Assembly (NCBI RefSeq): GCF_031453675.1
Contig: NZ_JAVIZX010000001.1
Location: 372,001 to 436,000 of the forward strand
Length of the DNA stretch: 64,000 bases
Direction: 5' to 3'
From: Paracidovorax wautersii
GTDB taxonomy: Bacteria > Pseudomonadota > Gammaproteobacteria > Burkholderiales > Burkholderiaceae_C
In this document: in pieces, positions 1 to 8,120 of the stretch
Position numbering within the stretch: position 1 is the first letter of the stretch
Layout: each line of letters begins with the position of its first letter
Made by a program: the position numbers and the translations under genes
The notes under the pieces: generated by a model
What the model was told of the DNA's origin: nothing
Database searches by the model: none
Seen by the model: only the letters and a program-made list of their open reading frames with translations

Positions 1-591
1 GGCCTGCACCGTGTGCAGGGCACGGCCTGGCTGGTCGCCGACCTGCCCTACGGCACGTATGCCGAGAGCCGCGAACAGGCCCTGCGCAGCGCCTGCGCGC
101 TGATGCAGGCGGGCGCCCACATGGTCAAGCTCGAAGGCGGCGGCTGGACGGCGCCCACGGTGCAGTTCCTGGTCGAGCGCGGCGTTCCCGTCTGCGCCCA
201 CCTGGGCCTGACGCCGCAGACGGTGCACGCCCTCGGCGGCTACCGCGTGCAGGGCAAGGGCGACGAGGCCGCGGCCACGCTGCGCCGGCACGCGCTGGAA
301 CTGCAGGACGCCGGCGCCGCCATGCTGGTGCTGGAGATGGTGCCGGCCGCCCTGTCGCGCGCCCTCACGGCCGAGCTGCCGCACTGCCACACCATCGGCA
401 TCGGCGCCGGCAGCGGCACCGCCGGCCAGGTCTTGGTGCTGCACGACATGCTGGGCGTGAACCTGGGCAAGAACCCCAAGTTCGTGCGCGACTTCATGCA
501 GGAGGCCGGCAGCGTACGCGGCGCCATCGAGGCCTATGTGCAGGCCGTCAAGCAGGGCCGGTTCCCCGACGACGCGCTGCACGCCTGGTAA
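1..591 (+). CDS. panB: 3-methyl-2-oxobutanoate hydroxymethyltransferase (PanB), 3' part
   Basis: The frame is open from the first base of the window, so the 5' end lies outside; 196 residues of a protein normally about 265-285 long are present. PanB transfers a hydroxymethyl group from methylene-THF to 2-oxoisovalerate, giving ketopantoate in cytosolic pantothenate/CoA synthesis. Family signatures visible are MVKLEGG, the [10 protein letters not shown] segment, GGYRVQGKG and VLEMVP, whose Glu matches the catalytic Glu of the family, followed by [12 protein letters not shown]. panC follows after 59 bases, so the two are probably co-transcribed. Identification is firm; only the N-terminus is unseen. 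Confidence 0.95.
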   Translation, partial: GLHRVQGTAWLVADLPYGTYAESREQALRSACALMQAGAHMVKLEGGGWTAPTVQFLVERGVPVCAHLGLTPQTVHALGGYRVQGKGDEAAATLRRHALELQDAGAAMLVLEMVPAALSRALTAELPHCHTIGIGAGSGTAGQVLVLHDMLGVNLGKNPKFVRDFMQEAGSVRGAIEAYVQAVKQGRFPDDALHAW

Positions 592-650
592 TCCCCGCCC
601 TTCTCGCCTCCTTTTCTTCCTTCACCCGCCGGCGTGCCGGCCTGCTCCGG

Positions 651-1505
651 ATGATCATCACCCCCACCATCGCCGACCTGCGCGCCGCCCTGGCCCAGCG
701 TGGCCGACCCGCCTTCGTGCCCACCATGGGCAACCTGCACGACGGCCACATCGCCCTGGTGGCGCAGGCCCGGCCGCTGGGCGACGTCACCGTGGCCAGC
801 ATCTTCGTGAACCGCCTGCAGTTCCTGCCGCACGAGGATTTCGACAGCTATCCGCGCACCTGGGAGGCCGACTGCGCCCGGCTGGAGGCCGCCGGCTGCG
901 ACGTGCTCTTCGCCCCGCGCGAGGCCGATCTGTACCCCGCCCCGCAGACCTTCAAGGTGCAGCCCGACCCGGCGCTGGCCGACATCCTGGAGGGGCACTT
1001 CCGCCCCGGCTTCTTCACCGGCGTGTGCACGGTGGTGATGAAGCTGTTTTCGGCCGTGTTCTTCGCGGCCGGCGGCGGCACGGCCGTGTTCGGGAAGAAG
1101 GACTACCAGCAGCTCATGGTGATCCGCCGCATGGTGGAGCAGTTCGCCCTGCCGGTGCAGGTGGTGGCAGGCGAGACGCAGCGCGCGCCCGACGGCCTGG
1201 CGCTCAGCTCGCGCAACGGCTACCTCGGCACCGAGGAACGCGCGCAGGCGGTCGCGCTGTCGCAGGCGCTGCGCGCCCTGGCCGATGCCGTCCGCTCCGC
1301 CGCCACTCCCGGGCAACTGCAGGCGCTGGAGAGCGCGGCGCAAGACCGCTTGCGCACCCAGGGCTGGGCACCGGACTACCTCACCGTGCGCCAGCGCGGC
1401 AACCTGCAGCCGCCTGCCGACGCCGCGGCGCTGGCGGGTCCGTTGGTGGCGCTGGGGGCTGCCCGGCTGGGCAGCACGCGGCTGATCGACAACCTGGAGT
1501 GCTGA
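651..1505 (+). CDS. panC: Pantothenate synthetase (PanC)
   Basis: This 284-residue protein condenses pantoate and beta-alanine using ATP. The nucleotidyltransferase HIGH-type motif is seen as MGNLHDGH at residues 26-33, and a KMSKS-like LSSRN lies near residue 185. FGKKDYQQL and FVNRLQF are conserved pantoate/ATP-binding segments. The length matches the family. FVNRLQF has Arg-Leu where most family members have Pro-Met/Leu, a small deviation. The ATG at 651 begins exactly at the conserved N-terminus, but no strong ribosome binding site precedes it. It lies directly downstream of panB, and together they supply two steps of the pantothenate pathway. Confidence 0.96.
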   Translation: MIITPTIADLRAALAQRGRPAFVPTMGNLHDGHIALVAQARPLGDVTVASIFVNRLQFLPHEDFDSYPRTWEADCARLEAAGCDVLFAPREADLYPAPQTFKVQPDPALADILEGHFRPGFFTGVCTVVMKLFSAVFFAAGGGTAVFGKKDYQQLMVIRRMVEQFALPVQVVAGETQRAPDGLALSSRNGYLGTEERAQAVALSQALRALADAVRSAATPGQLQALESAAQDRLRTQGWAPDYLTVRQRGNLQPPADAAALAGPLVALGAARLGSTRLIDNLEC

Positions 1506-1578
1506 TCTGCGCATCGCCCCGGCGAGCGGCGGCGCAGACCAGGGCACGGCGTGCGGCCTGACAGGCCCACGCTGCCGA

Positions 1579-1592
1579 TAGGCCGGCGCCTA
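1579..1592. promoter_or_regulatory. Candidate operator: TAGG-N6-CCTA palindrome
   Basis: The sequence TAGG-CCGGCG-CCTA is a perfect 14-bp palindrome centred about 96 bases before the start of the 24-residue ORF at 1682. A second TAGG-N6-CCTA site lies at 7482-7495, a similar distance before the orphan receiver gene. A role as a regulator binding site is inferred only from these two copies. Confidence 0.3.
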
Positions 1593-1681
1593 CAGGCCGC
1601 GCGCCCTGTGTCGCACAACCCGGGGGTTTCCGCATCGATAAGGTGAAGCCATGTCTTCAACCCTTTGATCAGGAGTCCCTC

Positions 1682-1756
1682 ATGCCTATCATTCTCTGGC
1701 TTCTCGGCGTCCCACTGTCCGTTGTGCTGTTGCTCATGCTCTTCGGCGTGTTCTGA
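1682..1756 (+). CDS. 24-residue hydrophobic peptide (small membrane protein)
   Basis: This short ORF encodes one hydrophobic helix beginning MPIILWLLGVPL and ending in Phe, with no charged residue at all. An AGGAG ribosome binding site lies 6 bases before the ATG, and nothing else is encoded between panC and gpsA. Peptides of very similar sequence and size recur in annotated proteobacterial genomes from my recollection, but no function is known to me. It would span the inner membrane once. It is shorter than most gene finders report. The support is the clear ribosome binding site and the uninterrupted hydrophobic composition. Confidence 0.55.
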   Translation: MPIILWLLGVPLSVVLLLMLFGVF

Positions 1757-1783
1757 CGCGTCCCCCGGCACCTGGCCGCAGGC

Positions 1784-2794
1784 TCACCGCAGTTCCGCTG
1801 CGGGATCCCGGCCCATCAATGCGGCCACCGCCTCGGCAGGCCGCATTTTTGCGTCCAGCAGGTCCACCACGGCCTGGGTGATCGGCATGTCCACGCCCAG
1901 CGCCGCCGCCCGGTGCGCCACCGTGCGGGCGCTGTAAACGCCCTCGGCCACATGGCCCAGCGAGGCCACCACCTCGTCCAGTGTGCGCCCCTGCGCCAGC
2001 AGCAGGCCCACCCGGCGGTTGCGCGACAGATCGCCCGTCGCCGTCAGCACCAGATCGCCCAGACCCGACAGGCCCATGAAGGTGTCCTGCCGCGCACCGA
2101 GCGCCACGCCCAGGCGCGTCATCTCGGCCAGTCCCCGCGTGACCAGCGCAGCGCGCGCGTTGAGCCCCAGACCCAGCCCGTCGCACAGTCCGGTGGCGAT
2201 GGCCAGCACGTTCTTCACCGCGCCGCCCACCTCGACGCCGACGATGTCTTCATTGGCATACACCCGCAAGCTAGGGCTGTGGAAGGCGTGCACCAGCATC
2301 TCGCGCACGCTGGCATGGGCGCTGGCGGCAACCAGCGCCGTCGGCTGCGCGCGGGCCACTTCCTGCGCGAAGCTGGGGCCGCTGAGTGCGCCGGACAGCA
2401 GCCCCGGCGCCACTTCGGCACAGACTTCGTGCGCCATCAGGCCCGCGGCGGCGCTGCCGGCGGCGCCGGCCTCGAAGCCCTTGCACAGCCAGGCGACCGG
2501 CGAAGCGGTGTGCGCCAGCGCCTGCAGCGTGCCGCGCAGGGCCGCCATGGGCGTGGCCACGATGACCAGATCGGACGCGCCCGCCAACGCCACGGCGTCG
2601 CCGCTGCGCACATCCAGGGAATCGGGAAAGGTCAGGCCGGGCAGATAGCGCGGGTTCTCGCGCGCGGCCGCCATGGCGGCGGCCTGTGCCGCATCACGCG
2701 CCCAGAGCGTGACGGCATGCCCGGCGGGATGCGATGCGGCGCTCATGGCCATCGCCGTCCCCCAGGCCCCGGCGCCAATTACTACTATTTTCAT
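1784..2794 (-). CDS. gpsA: Glycerol-3-phosphate dehydrogenase [NAD(P)+]
   Basis: GpsA reduces dihydroxyacetone phosphate to sn-glycerol 3-phosphate for phospholipid synthesis. The 336-residue protein starts [16 protein letters not shown], a Rossmann GxGxxG motif at residues 7-12. It contains WLCKGF, the VGGAVKNV segment with the catalytic Lys, and GLSGLGDL, all typical. It is the downstream neighbour of secB on the same strand, an arrangement common in proteobacteria. The first codons and the 5' leader lie inside a dispersed AT-rich repeat (2781-2838), so no ordinary ribosome binding site stands in front of this ATG. Confidence 0.97.
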   Translation of the reverse strand: MKIVVIGAGAWGTAMAMSAASHPAGHAVTLWARDAAQAAAMAAARENPRYLPGLTFPDSLDVRSGDAVALAGASDLVIVATPMAALRGTLQALAHTASPVAWLCKGFEAGAAGSAAAGLMAHEVCAEVAPGLLSGALSGPSFAQEVARAQPTALVAASAHASVREMLVHAFHSPSLRVYANEDIVGVEVGGAVKNVLAIATGLCDGLGLGLNARAALVTRGLAEMTRLGVALGARQDTFMGLSGLGDLVLTATGDLSRNRRVGLLLAQGRTLDEVVASLGHVAEGVYSARTVAHRAAALGVDMPITQAVVDLLDAKMRPAEAVAALMGRDPAAELR

Positions 2795-2838
2795 AGCTAT
2801 CAGCGCTTATCCATCAAGCGCTAGAGGCCAAAACGGCC
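2781..2838 (+). repeat. AT-rich dispersed repeat, copy 1 (gpsA start)
   Basis: In the plus direction the core reads ATAGCTATC, AGCGCTTATCCATCAAGCGCT, then GAGGCC and an A-rich tail. It matches the window consensus ATAGCT-(3-4)-GCGCTT-N7-AAGCGCT-GGAGGCC. The left end overlaps the gpsA start codon (2792-2794), so the repeat forms the leader and first codons of gpsA. Confidence 0.8.
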
Positions 2839-2858
2839 CCAAGCGCTTGCCGGATGGT

Positions 2859-3317
2859 TTACTGCGTGATGATGGGCGAAGGCTCGCCGGCAGCCTGGGC
2901 TTGCTGCTGCTCGTACATGGCCTGGAAGTTGATTTCCGCCAAGTGCACGGGCGGGAAGCCGGCGCGGGTGATCAGATCGGCCACGTTGCCGCGCAGGTAC
3001 GGGTAGACGATCTGCGGGCAGGCGATGCCCATGATCGGGCCCATCTGGTCTTCGGGCAGGTTGCGGATTTCGAAGATGCCGGCTTGCTTGGCCTCGACCA
3101 GGAACACCGTCTTGTCCTTGATCTTGGTCTGCACGGTCGCCGTCACGGCCACTTCGAAGATGCCTTCGGCCACGGGGGTGGCTTCCACGCCGAGCTGGAT
3201 GTCGACGTTGGGCTGCTCCTGCTCCAGCAGGATGGCGGGCGAATTGGGCTGCTCCAGGGAGGCGTCCTTCAGGTACACGCGCTGGATCTGGAACACGGGA
3301 TTTTCTTCGGTAGCCAT
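2859..3317 (-). CDS. secB: Protein-export chaperone SecB
   Basis: SecB is a cytosolic tetrameric chaperone that keeps preproteins unfolded and delivers them to SecA. The 152-residue sequence has the family start ([17 protein letters not shown]), the [10 protein letters not shown] strand, [11 protein letters not shown] and the [10 protein letters not shown] segment near the C-terminal helix. Length and order are standard. It lies between grxC and gpsA, all on the minus strand, a conserved secB neighbourhood. The next gene upstream, grxC, is separated by a hairpin terminator, so secB probably has its own promoter in 3318-3350. Confidence 0.97.
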   Translation of the reverse strand: MATEENPVFQIQRVYLKDASLEQPNSPAILLEQEQPNVDIQLGVEATPVAEGIFEVAVTATVQTKIKDKTVFLVEAKQAGIFEIRNLPEDQMGPIMGIACPQIVYPYLRGNVADLITRAGFPPVHLAEINFQAMYEQQQAQAAGEPSPIITQ

Positions 3318-3359
3318 GGTCTCGGTCTTTCAGTCGGCAAGTCGTTGGTGACAAAACAA

Positions 3360-3391
3360 AGCCCGCCCGGGAAACGCTCCCGCAGCGGGCT
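3360..3391 (-). terminator. Rho-independent terminator after grxC
   Basis: Read on the minus strand, AGCCCGC pairs with GCGGGCT, and the hairpin is followed by the T-rich run TTTGTTTTG. It lies 57 bases beyond the grxC stop and before the secB start, separating the two transcripts. Confidence 0.6.
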
Positions 3392-3447
3392 CATGGGCTG
3401 CATTATGCAGCGGCGTGCAAGGCCTTTGCGGCGGCCCGGCGCACGCC

Positions 3448-3705
3448 TCAGGCGCCCAGCAAAGGCATCAGGCCGCCCCGCCCGTCCAGCGCCACGAGGT
3501 CATCGTGGCCACCGACATGGGTGTCGCCGATGAAGATCTGGGGCACCGTGCGGCGGCCGGTGATCTCCATCATCTGCGCCCGGGCCTGCGGGTCCATGTC
3601 GACACGGATCTCCTCGATCTGCTCGACCCCCTTGGACTTCAGGATCTGCTTGGCCCGGATGCAGTAGGGGCAGACGGCGGTGGTGTACATCTTGACGGCT
3701 TGCAT
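3448..3705 (-). CDS. grxC: Glutaredoxin 3
   Basis: This 85-residue thioredoxin-fold reductase uses glutathione to reduce disulfides in the cytosol. The dithiol active site CPYC is at residues 12-15, and [14 protein letters not shown] carries the cis-Pro and the glutathione-binding Gly-Gly. The frame stays open to 3783, but the ATG at 3705 gives the family's standard N-terminus (MQAVKMYTT) and has a GAAAGG ribosome binding site. It is followed downstream by secB and preceded by a rhodanese gene, a common grouping of redox and export genes in betaproteobacteria. Confidence 0.95.
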   Translation of the reverse strand: MQAVKMYTTAVCPYCIRAKQILKSKGVEQIEEIRVDMDPQARAQMMEITGRRTVPQIFIGDTHVGGHDDLVALDGRGGLMPLLGA

Positions 3706-3769
3706 GGCGGGCCTTTCAGGAAAATCTACAAGGTGGAAAAAGCGGCTATCGGCTGCACATGGCGGCCAA

Positions 3770-4177
3770 TCACGCCTTTTCAACCGGCAGGCTGGCTTCC
3801 TTCCACGCCTTGAGACCGCCCGCCAGCGCCTGGGCGTTGTCGAAGCCCAGCTTCTTGGCCACGGCGACCGCGCGCTGCGCCCGGGCGCCCTTGGCGCACA
3901 CGAGCACCACCGGCAGGGCCTTGTTCTTCACCACCTGGGGCAGGCGCTCTTCCAGCTGCGCCAGCGGAATGTTCTTGGCGCCGCCCACGTGGCCGGCAGC
4001 GAACTCTTCCGGCTCGCTCACGTCGATGACCACACCCTTTTCACGGTTGATCAGCTGCACGGCGGCGGAGGCCGTCAGTGCGCCACCGGTGGCGCCTTTG
4101 AGTACCGGCACCAGCAGCATCGCGCCCGAGGCCAGCGCGATAAAGATCAAATACCAGTTGTCGATGATGAATTTCAC
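3770..4177 (-). CDS. Membrane-anchored rhodanese-like protein
   Basis: The predicted 135-residue protein has one membrane helix near residues 8-26 followed by a rhodanese domain. The active-site loop CAKGAR (Cys94 to Arg99) fits the CxxGxR pattern, and [15 protein letters not shown] is the typical strand before it. Such proteins (YibN-like) often sit beside grxC and secB, as here. The start is inferred as GTG at 4177 with AAGGA upstream; the open frame extends further, but that extension is antisense to gpmA. Sulfurtransferase activity is expected from the intact Cys, but the physiological substrate is unknown. Confidence 0.88.
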   Translation of the reverse strand: MKFIIDNWYLIFIALASGAMLLVPVLKGATGGALTASAAVQLINREKGVVIDVSEPEEFAAGHVGGAKNIPLAQLEERLPQVVKNKALPVVLVCAKGARAQRAVAVAKKLGFDNAQALAGGLKAWKEASLPVEKA

Positions 4178-4249
4178 GTCGGTCCTTGGGGAAAGCAAAC
4201 CTCGAATTCTAGAATGACGGATTTTGAACCCGCTCGCTCTAGGGAAACC

Positions 4250-4993
4250 ATGCACAAACTCGTCCTGATACGCCACGGAGAATCCACCTGGAACCTCGAG
4301 AACCGCTTCACCGGCTGGACCGACGTGGACCTGACGCCCACGGGCGTGGAGCAGGCCAAGACGGCGGGCCGCCTGCTCAAGGCGGAGGGCTACGAGTTCG
4401 ACCTGGCCTACACCAGCGTGCTCAAGCGTGCCACGCGCACCCTGTGGCATACCCTGGACGAGATGGACCGCACCTGGCTGCCCGTGCAGCACAGCTGGCG
4501 CCTGAACGAGCGCCACTACGGCGCGCTGCAGGGCCTGAACAAGGCCGACATGGCCAAGCAGTACGGCGACGCGCAGGTGCTGGTGTGGCGCCGCAGCTAT
4601 GACACGCCGCCGCCGGCGCTGGAAGCAACCGATCCGCGCAGCGAACGCAGCGACATCCGCTATGCCAACCTGTCGCCCGAACAGATTCCGCTGACCGAGT
4701 GCCTGAAAGACACCGTGGCCCGCGTGCTGCCGTTCTGGAACGACTCCATCGCCCCGACCATCCAGTCGGGCAAGCGCGTGGTCATCGCGGCGCACGGTAA
4801 TTCCATCCGGGCCCTGGTCAAGTACCTGGACAACATCTCGGACGACGACATCGTGGGCCTGAACATTCCCAACGGCATCCCGCTGGTGTACGAGCTGGAC
4901 GCCGACCTCAAGCCCCTGCGCCACTACTACCTGGGCGACGCCGAGGCTGCGGCCAAGGCCGCCGCGGCGGTGGCATCGCAGGGCAAAGCGTAA
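4250..4993 (+). CDS. gpmA: 2,3-bisphosphoglycerate-dependent phosphoglycerate mutase
   Basis: GpmA interconverts 3- and 2-phosphoglycerate in glycolysis and gluconeogenesis through a phosphohistidine. The 247-residue protein has [10 protein letters not shown] with the phospho-acceptor His9, the RLNERHYG segment and the second catalytic His in AAHGNSIRA. Length matches the family. The ATG at 4250 gives the conserved start; a longer open frame (from 3680) runs antisense through the rhodanese gene and was rejected. It is divergent from the rhodanese with 72 bases between the two starts, so both promoters must lie in that gap or overlap it. Confidence 0.97.
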   Translation: MHKLVLIRHGESTWNLENRFTGWTDVDLTPTGVEQAKTAGRLLKAEGYEFDLAYTSVLKRATRTLWHTLDEMDRTWLPVQHSWRLNERHYGALQGLNKADMAKQYGDAQVLVWRRSYDTPPPALEATDPRSERSDIRYANLSPEQIPLTECLKDTVARVLPFWNDSIAPTIQSGKRVVIAAHGNSIRALVKYLDNISDDDIVGLNIPNGIPLVYELDADLKPLRHYYLGDAEAAAKAAAAVASQGKA

Positions 4994-5097
4994 AGCGCGG
5001 GTAAAAGCCTCCCCACCGGCGCAAAAGCAGCGCCGGCGCGGGAACTGCACCGGGCATGGCCCTTCCAAGGTGTATATTGAAGCGGTAAAGGTAGCTT

Positions 5098-6534
5098 ATG
5101 GGCCAGAAACTCAAAATTGCAGGTTGGATCTCCGTCGGCGTGGTGGCGGGTGCACTCACCACGGTATCGCTGCAGACGGTAGCCCGCGGCGCCATGACGC
5201 CGCTGCCACTGGAAGAGATTCAGCAGCTGTCTGCAGTTTTCGGGCTGGTCAAGACCGACTACGTCGAGCCCGTGGACGACAAGAAGCTGATCACGGATGC
5301 CATCTCCGGCATGGTGTCCAGCCTGGATCCGCACTCGCAGTATTTCGACAAGAAGTCCTTCAAGGAATTCCGCGAAGGCACGTCCGGGCGCTTCGTCGGC
5401 GTGGGCATCGAGATCACGCAGGAAGACGGCCTCATCAAGATCGTCTCGCCCATCGAAGGCTCGCCTGCGTTTCGCGCCGGGCTCAAGACCAACGACCTGA
5501 TCACCAAGATCGACGACACGGCCGTCAAGGGCCTGGCCCTGAACGACGCCGTCAAGAAGATGCGCGGCGAGCCCAATACCCAGGTCACGCTCACCATCCT
5601 GCGCAAGGACGAGAGTCGCAGCTTCCCCGTGACCATCACGCGCGAAGAGATCAAGACCCAGTCGGTGAAGGGCAAGGTCATCGAGCCGGGCTATGCCTGG
5701 ATCCGCCTGTCGCAGTTCCAGGAACGCTCCGTGGACGACTTCGTGCGCAAGGTCGAAGAGGTCTACAAGCAGGATCCCAAGCTCAAGGGCCTGGTGCTCG
5801 ACCTGCGCAACGACCCAGGCGGCCTGCTCGACGCAGCCGTCGCGGTCTCTGCGGCCTTCCTGCCCGAGAACGTCACCGTCGTGTCCACCAACGGCCAGCT
5901 GGCCGAGTCCAAGGCGACGTTCAAGGCGTCGCCCGAGTTCTACCAGCGCCGTGGCGGTGGTGACCCGCTCAAGCGCCTGCCTGCCGCCCTCAAGACGGTG
6001 CCGCTGGTCGTGCTGGTCAATGAAGGCTCCGCCTCCGCCAGCGAGATCGTCGCAGGCGCGCTGCAGGACCACAAACGCGCCACCATCATGGGCAGCCAGA
6101 CCTTCGGCAAGGGCTCCGTGCAGACCGTGCGCCCCCTGGGCCCGGACACCGGCATCAAGCTCACCACCGCGCGCTACTACACCCCCAGCGGCAAGTCCAT
6201 CCAGGCCAAGGGCATCGTGCCGGACGTGATGGTGGACGAGACCGCCGAGGGCGACCTGTTCGCGTCGCTGCGCATGCGCGAAGCCGACCTGGAAAAGCAC
6301 CTGAACAGCGGCCAGGGCGAAGAGATCAAGGACGTCGCCCGCGAAAAGGCTCGCGAGGAAGCCCGCAAGCGCCTGGAAGAAGAAGCCAAGAAGCCCCAGG
6401 CCGAGCGCAAGCTGCCCGAGTTCGGCACCGACAAGGACTTTCAGTTGGCCCAGGCCCTCAACCAGCTCAAGGGCCAGCCTGTCATCGCCAGCAAGACGCA
6501 GACGGAACGCCAGGAAGAGAAGAAGGAAAACTGA
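5098..6534 (+). CDS. ctpA: Carboxyl-terminal processing protease, S41A family
   Basis: This 478-residue serine protease is exported: an N-terminal hydrophobic helix (about residues 8-28) precedes a periplasmic region with a PDZ domain (about 90-170) and the S41 catalytic domain. The catalytic dyad is Ser313 in SASASEI and Lys338 in TFGKGSVQ; the 25-residue spacing equals that of E. coli Prc. The C-terminus (after about 400) is rich in Glu, Lys and Arg and looks like a charged coiled-coil tail. CTPs trim C-termini of periplasmic proteins. It lies between gpmA and moeB on the same strand and ends at a terminator. Confidence 0.95.
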   Translation: MGQKLKIAGWISVGVVAGALTTVSLQTVARGAMTPLPLEEIQQLSAVFGLVKTDYVEPVDDKKLITDAISGMVSSLDPHSQYFDKKSFKEFREGTSGRFVGVGIEITQEDGLIKIVSPIEGSPAFRAGLKTNDLITKIDDTAVKGLALNDAVKKMRGEPNTQVTLTILRKDESRSFPVTITREEIKTQSVKGKVIEPGYAWIRLSQFQERSVDDFVRKVEEVYKQDPKLKGLVLDLRNDPGGLLDAAVAVSAAFLPENVTVVSTNGQLAESKATFKASPEFYQRRGGGDPLKRLPAALKTVPLVVLVNEGSASASEIVAGALQDHKRATIMGSQTFGKGSVQTVRPLGPDTGIKLTTARYYTPSGKSIQAKGIVPDVMVDETAEGDLFASLRMREADLEKHLNSGQGEEIKDVAREKAREEARKRLEEEAKKPQAERKLPEFGTDKDFQLAQALNQLKGQPVIASKTQTERQEEKKEN

Positions 6535-6559
6535 CACCGCGCAGCGCACGCTCGCAGCC

Positions 6560-6590
6560 AGGCCGGGCTCCCGCGGGACCCGGCCTTTTT
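6560..6590 (+). terminator. Rho-independent terminator after ctpA
   Basis: GGCCGGG at 6561-6567 pairs with CCCGGCC at 6579-6585 and is followed by five T. It sits 26 bases after the ctpA stop, so moeB is probably transcribed from its own promoter or by read-through. Confidence 0.75.
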
Positions 6591-6688
6591 CCATCCCGGG
6601 CCGCTGCGCCATTTCCCTGGGCGGCCCCTGCATGCACCCGGCCCGGCGCAGGCGCCGCGCCCATCGCCACCGCTTCTCCGGATCCCAC

Positions 6689-7453
6689 ATGAACGACGAC
6701 CAACTGCTGCGGTACTCGCGCCACATCATGCTCGACGACATCGGCATCGAAGGGCAGGAGCGCATTCTGGCGGGGCACGCCCTGGTCATCGGTGCCGGAG
6801 GCTTGGGTTCGCCGGCCGCATTGTTCCTGGCGTCTGCGGGGGTGGGCATGCTCACGCTGGTGGACGACGACACGGTCGACCTGACCAACCTGCAGCGGCA
6901 GATCGCCCACACGACCGCGCGGATCGGACAGCCCAAGGTGGAGTCGGCAGCGCAGGCGGTGCACGCGATCAATCCCGAAGTGCAACTTCGGGCGCTGCAA
7001 GAGCGCGTGGACGATGAGGCGCTGCAGGCCCTGGTGCAGGCGGCCGACGTGGTGCTGGACTGCAGCGACAACTACGCCACCCGGCAGGCCGTGAACGCGG
7101 CCTGTGTACGGCACCGCACGCCGCTGGTGGCCGGTGCGGCCATCCGCTTCGACGGGCAGATCACGGTGGTGGACCCCCGCGAGGCCGAAGCGCCCTGCTA
7201 CGCCTGCCTGTTTCCTCCGTCCGCGCAGTTCGAGGAAGTGCAGTGCGCAACCATGGGTGTGTTCGCCCCGCTGGTGGGCATCATCGGCAGCATGCAGGCG
7301 GCCGAGGCCCTGAAGATCCTGACCGGTGCGGGAACCACGCTTGCGGGGCGGCTGCTCCTTCTGGATGGCAGGTCGATGGAATGGACGCGCCTGCGCACGC
7401 ACCGTGATGCAGGGTGCCCGGTGTGCGGCACAGGCGGTAGCGACAAGCCCTGA
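6689..7453 (+). CDS. moeB: ThiF/MoeB-family adenylyltransferase
   Basis: This 254-residue E1-like enzyme adenylates the C-terminal Gly of a ubiquitin-fold sulfur carrier (MoaD or ThiS), for molybdopterin or thiamine synthesis. It has the opening RYSRHIML, the nucleotide loop IGAGGLGSPAA, DDDTVDLTNLQRQ, and two CxxC pairs (CYAC and CPVC) that bind structural zinc. The ATG at 6689 gives the standard start. MoeB and ThiF are hard to tell apart by sequence; no moa or thi gene lies nearby to decide. Length is typical of MoeB. Confidence 0.9.
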   Translation: MNDDQLLRYSRHIMLDDIGIEGQERILAGHALVIGAGGLGSPAALFLASAGVGMLTLVDDDTVDLTNLQRQIAHTTARIGQPKVESAAQAVHAINPEVQLRALQERVDDEALQALVQAADVVLDCSDNYATRQAVNAACVRHRTPLVAGAAIRFDGQITVVDPREAEAPCYACLFPPSAQFEEVQCATMGVFAPLVGIIGSMQAAEALKILTGAGTTLAGRLLLLDGRSMEWTRLRTHRDAGCPVCGTGGSDKP

Positions 7454-7480
7454 ACGGGTGCCTCGATCAGAGGTGCAGGA

Positions 7481-7496
7481 GTAGGAATGCTCCTAC
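7481..7496. promoter_or_regulatory. Candidate operator: GTAGGA-ATGC-TCCTAC palindrome
   Basis: This perfect 16-bp palindrome includes the TAGG-N6-CCTA pattern also found at 1579-1592. It is centred about 107 bases before the start of the receiver-only gene at 7595. It has no T-run, so it is not a terminator for moeB. A response regulator encoded next door is a possible binder; this is inference. Confidence 0.35.
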
Positions 7497-7594
7497 GATA
7501 CTGCCATATGGCCGCTGGCAGAATGCTCCGAGCCCCGCTATTACAGTCTGGTTGCGGCCACCATGCCCGATGGCGGCCCAGACAGGAAACTTCT

Positions 7595-7996
7595 GTGAAA
7601 CTGCGCACCTACATCGTCGAAGACAACGCTACCATTCGAGAGAACTTGATTGGCACCCTCGAAGAACTGGCAGACGTCGAAGCCGTTGGTATGGCAGAAA
7701 CGGAAGATGAGGGCAAGGACTGGTTGAGCACCAATGCCGGCGAATGGGATCTCGCCATCGTGGATCTTTTCCTCCGCCAAGGCAGCGGCCTCGGCGTGCT
7801 GGCGGCGTGCCGCAATCGCAACGCCGGTCAGAAGATGGTGGTTTTGAGCAACTACGCCACCCCCGATGTGCGCATGCGTTGTGCCCAGCTGGGCGTCGAC
7901 GCCGTCTTCGACAAATCCAATGAGATCGATGCGCTGGTGGACTACTGCATCGAACACAGCTCCCAACAGGCGGCCAGCCGCCAGATGGCAGGCTGA
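7595..7996 (+). CDS. Single-domain response regulator (receiver only)
   Basis: The 133-residue protein is a CheY-like receiver with no output domain. Acidic-pocket residues (VEDN, residues 8-11), the phospho-acceptor Asp57 in AIVDLFL and Lys107 in VFDKSNE are all present, so it should be phosphorylatable. The start is taken as GTG at 7595, with AGGAAA in front; upstream in-frame ATGs lack a site. It converges on a LuxR-type response regulator and lies within 1 kb of a histidine kinase gene, suggesting a phosphorelay side branch or phosphate sink. Its direct target cannot be read from sequence. Confidence 0.85.
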   Translation: MKLRTYIVEDNATIRENLIGTLEELADVEAVGMAETEDEGKDWLSTNAGEWDLAIVDLFLRQGSGLGVLAACRNRNAGQKMVVLSNYATPDVRMRCAQLGVDAVFDKSNEIDALVDYCIEHSSQQAASRQMAG

Positions 7997-8047
7997 GCGG
8001 TCGGAACCGCCCCGTTTCTGGGCGATCAGATACAACCCAGGAAGCAC

Positions 8048-8071
8048 AAGGGCCCGTCGCGACGGGCCCTT
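8048..8071. terminator. Bidirectional terminator between convergent regulators
   Basis: A perfect inverted repeat with 12-bp arms (AAGGGCCCGTCG and its complement) lies between the convergent receiver gene and LuxR-type regulator gene. A and T ends on both sides make it usable in both directions. Confidence 0.75.
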
Positions 8072-8120
8072 TGCATTGCACGGACACGGGCAGCGCGCTG
8101 CGCTGCAGCCCGCTTCTGCA

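Noticed and set aside
4927-7071. A 714-codon open frame on the minus strand
   Set aside because: It runs antisense to ctpA and moeB, both firmly identified; such shadows are common at this GC content.
7454-7500. The 7481-7496 palindrome as a moeB terminator
   Set aside because: The stem is only 6 bp and no T-run follows; an operator is more likely.
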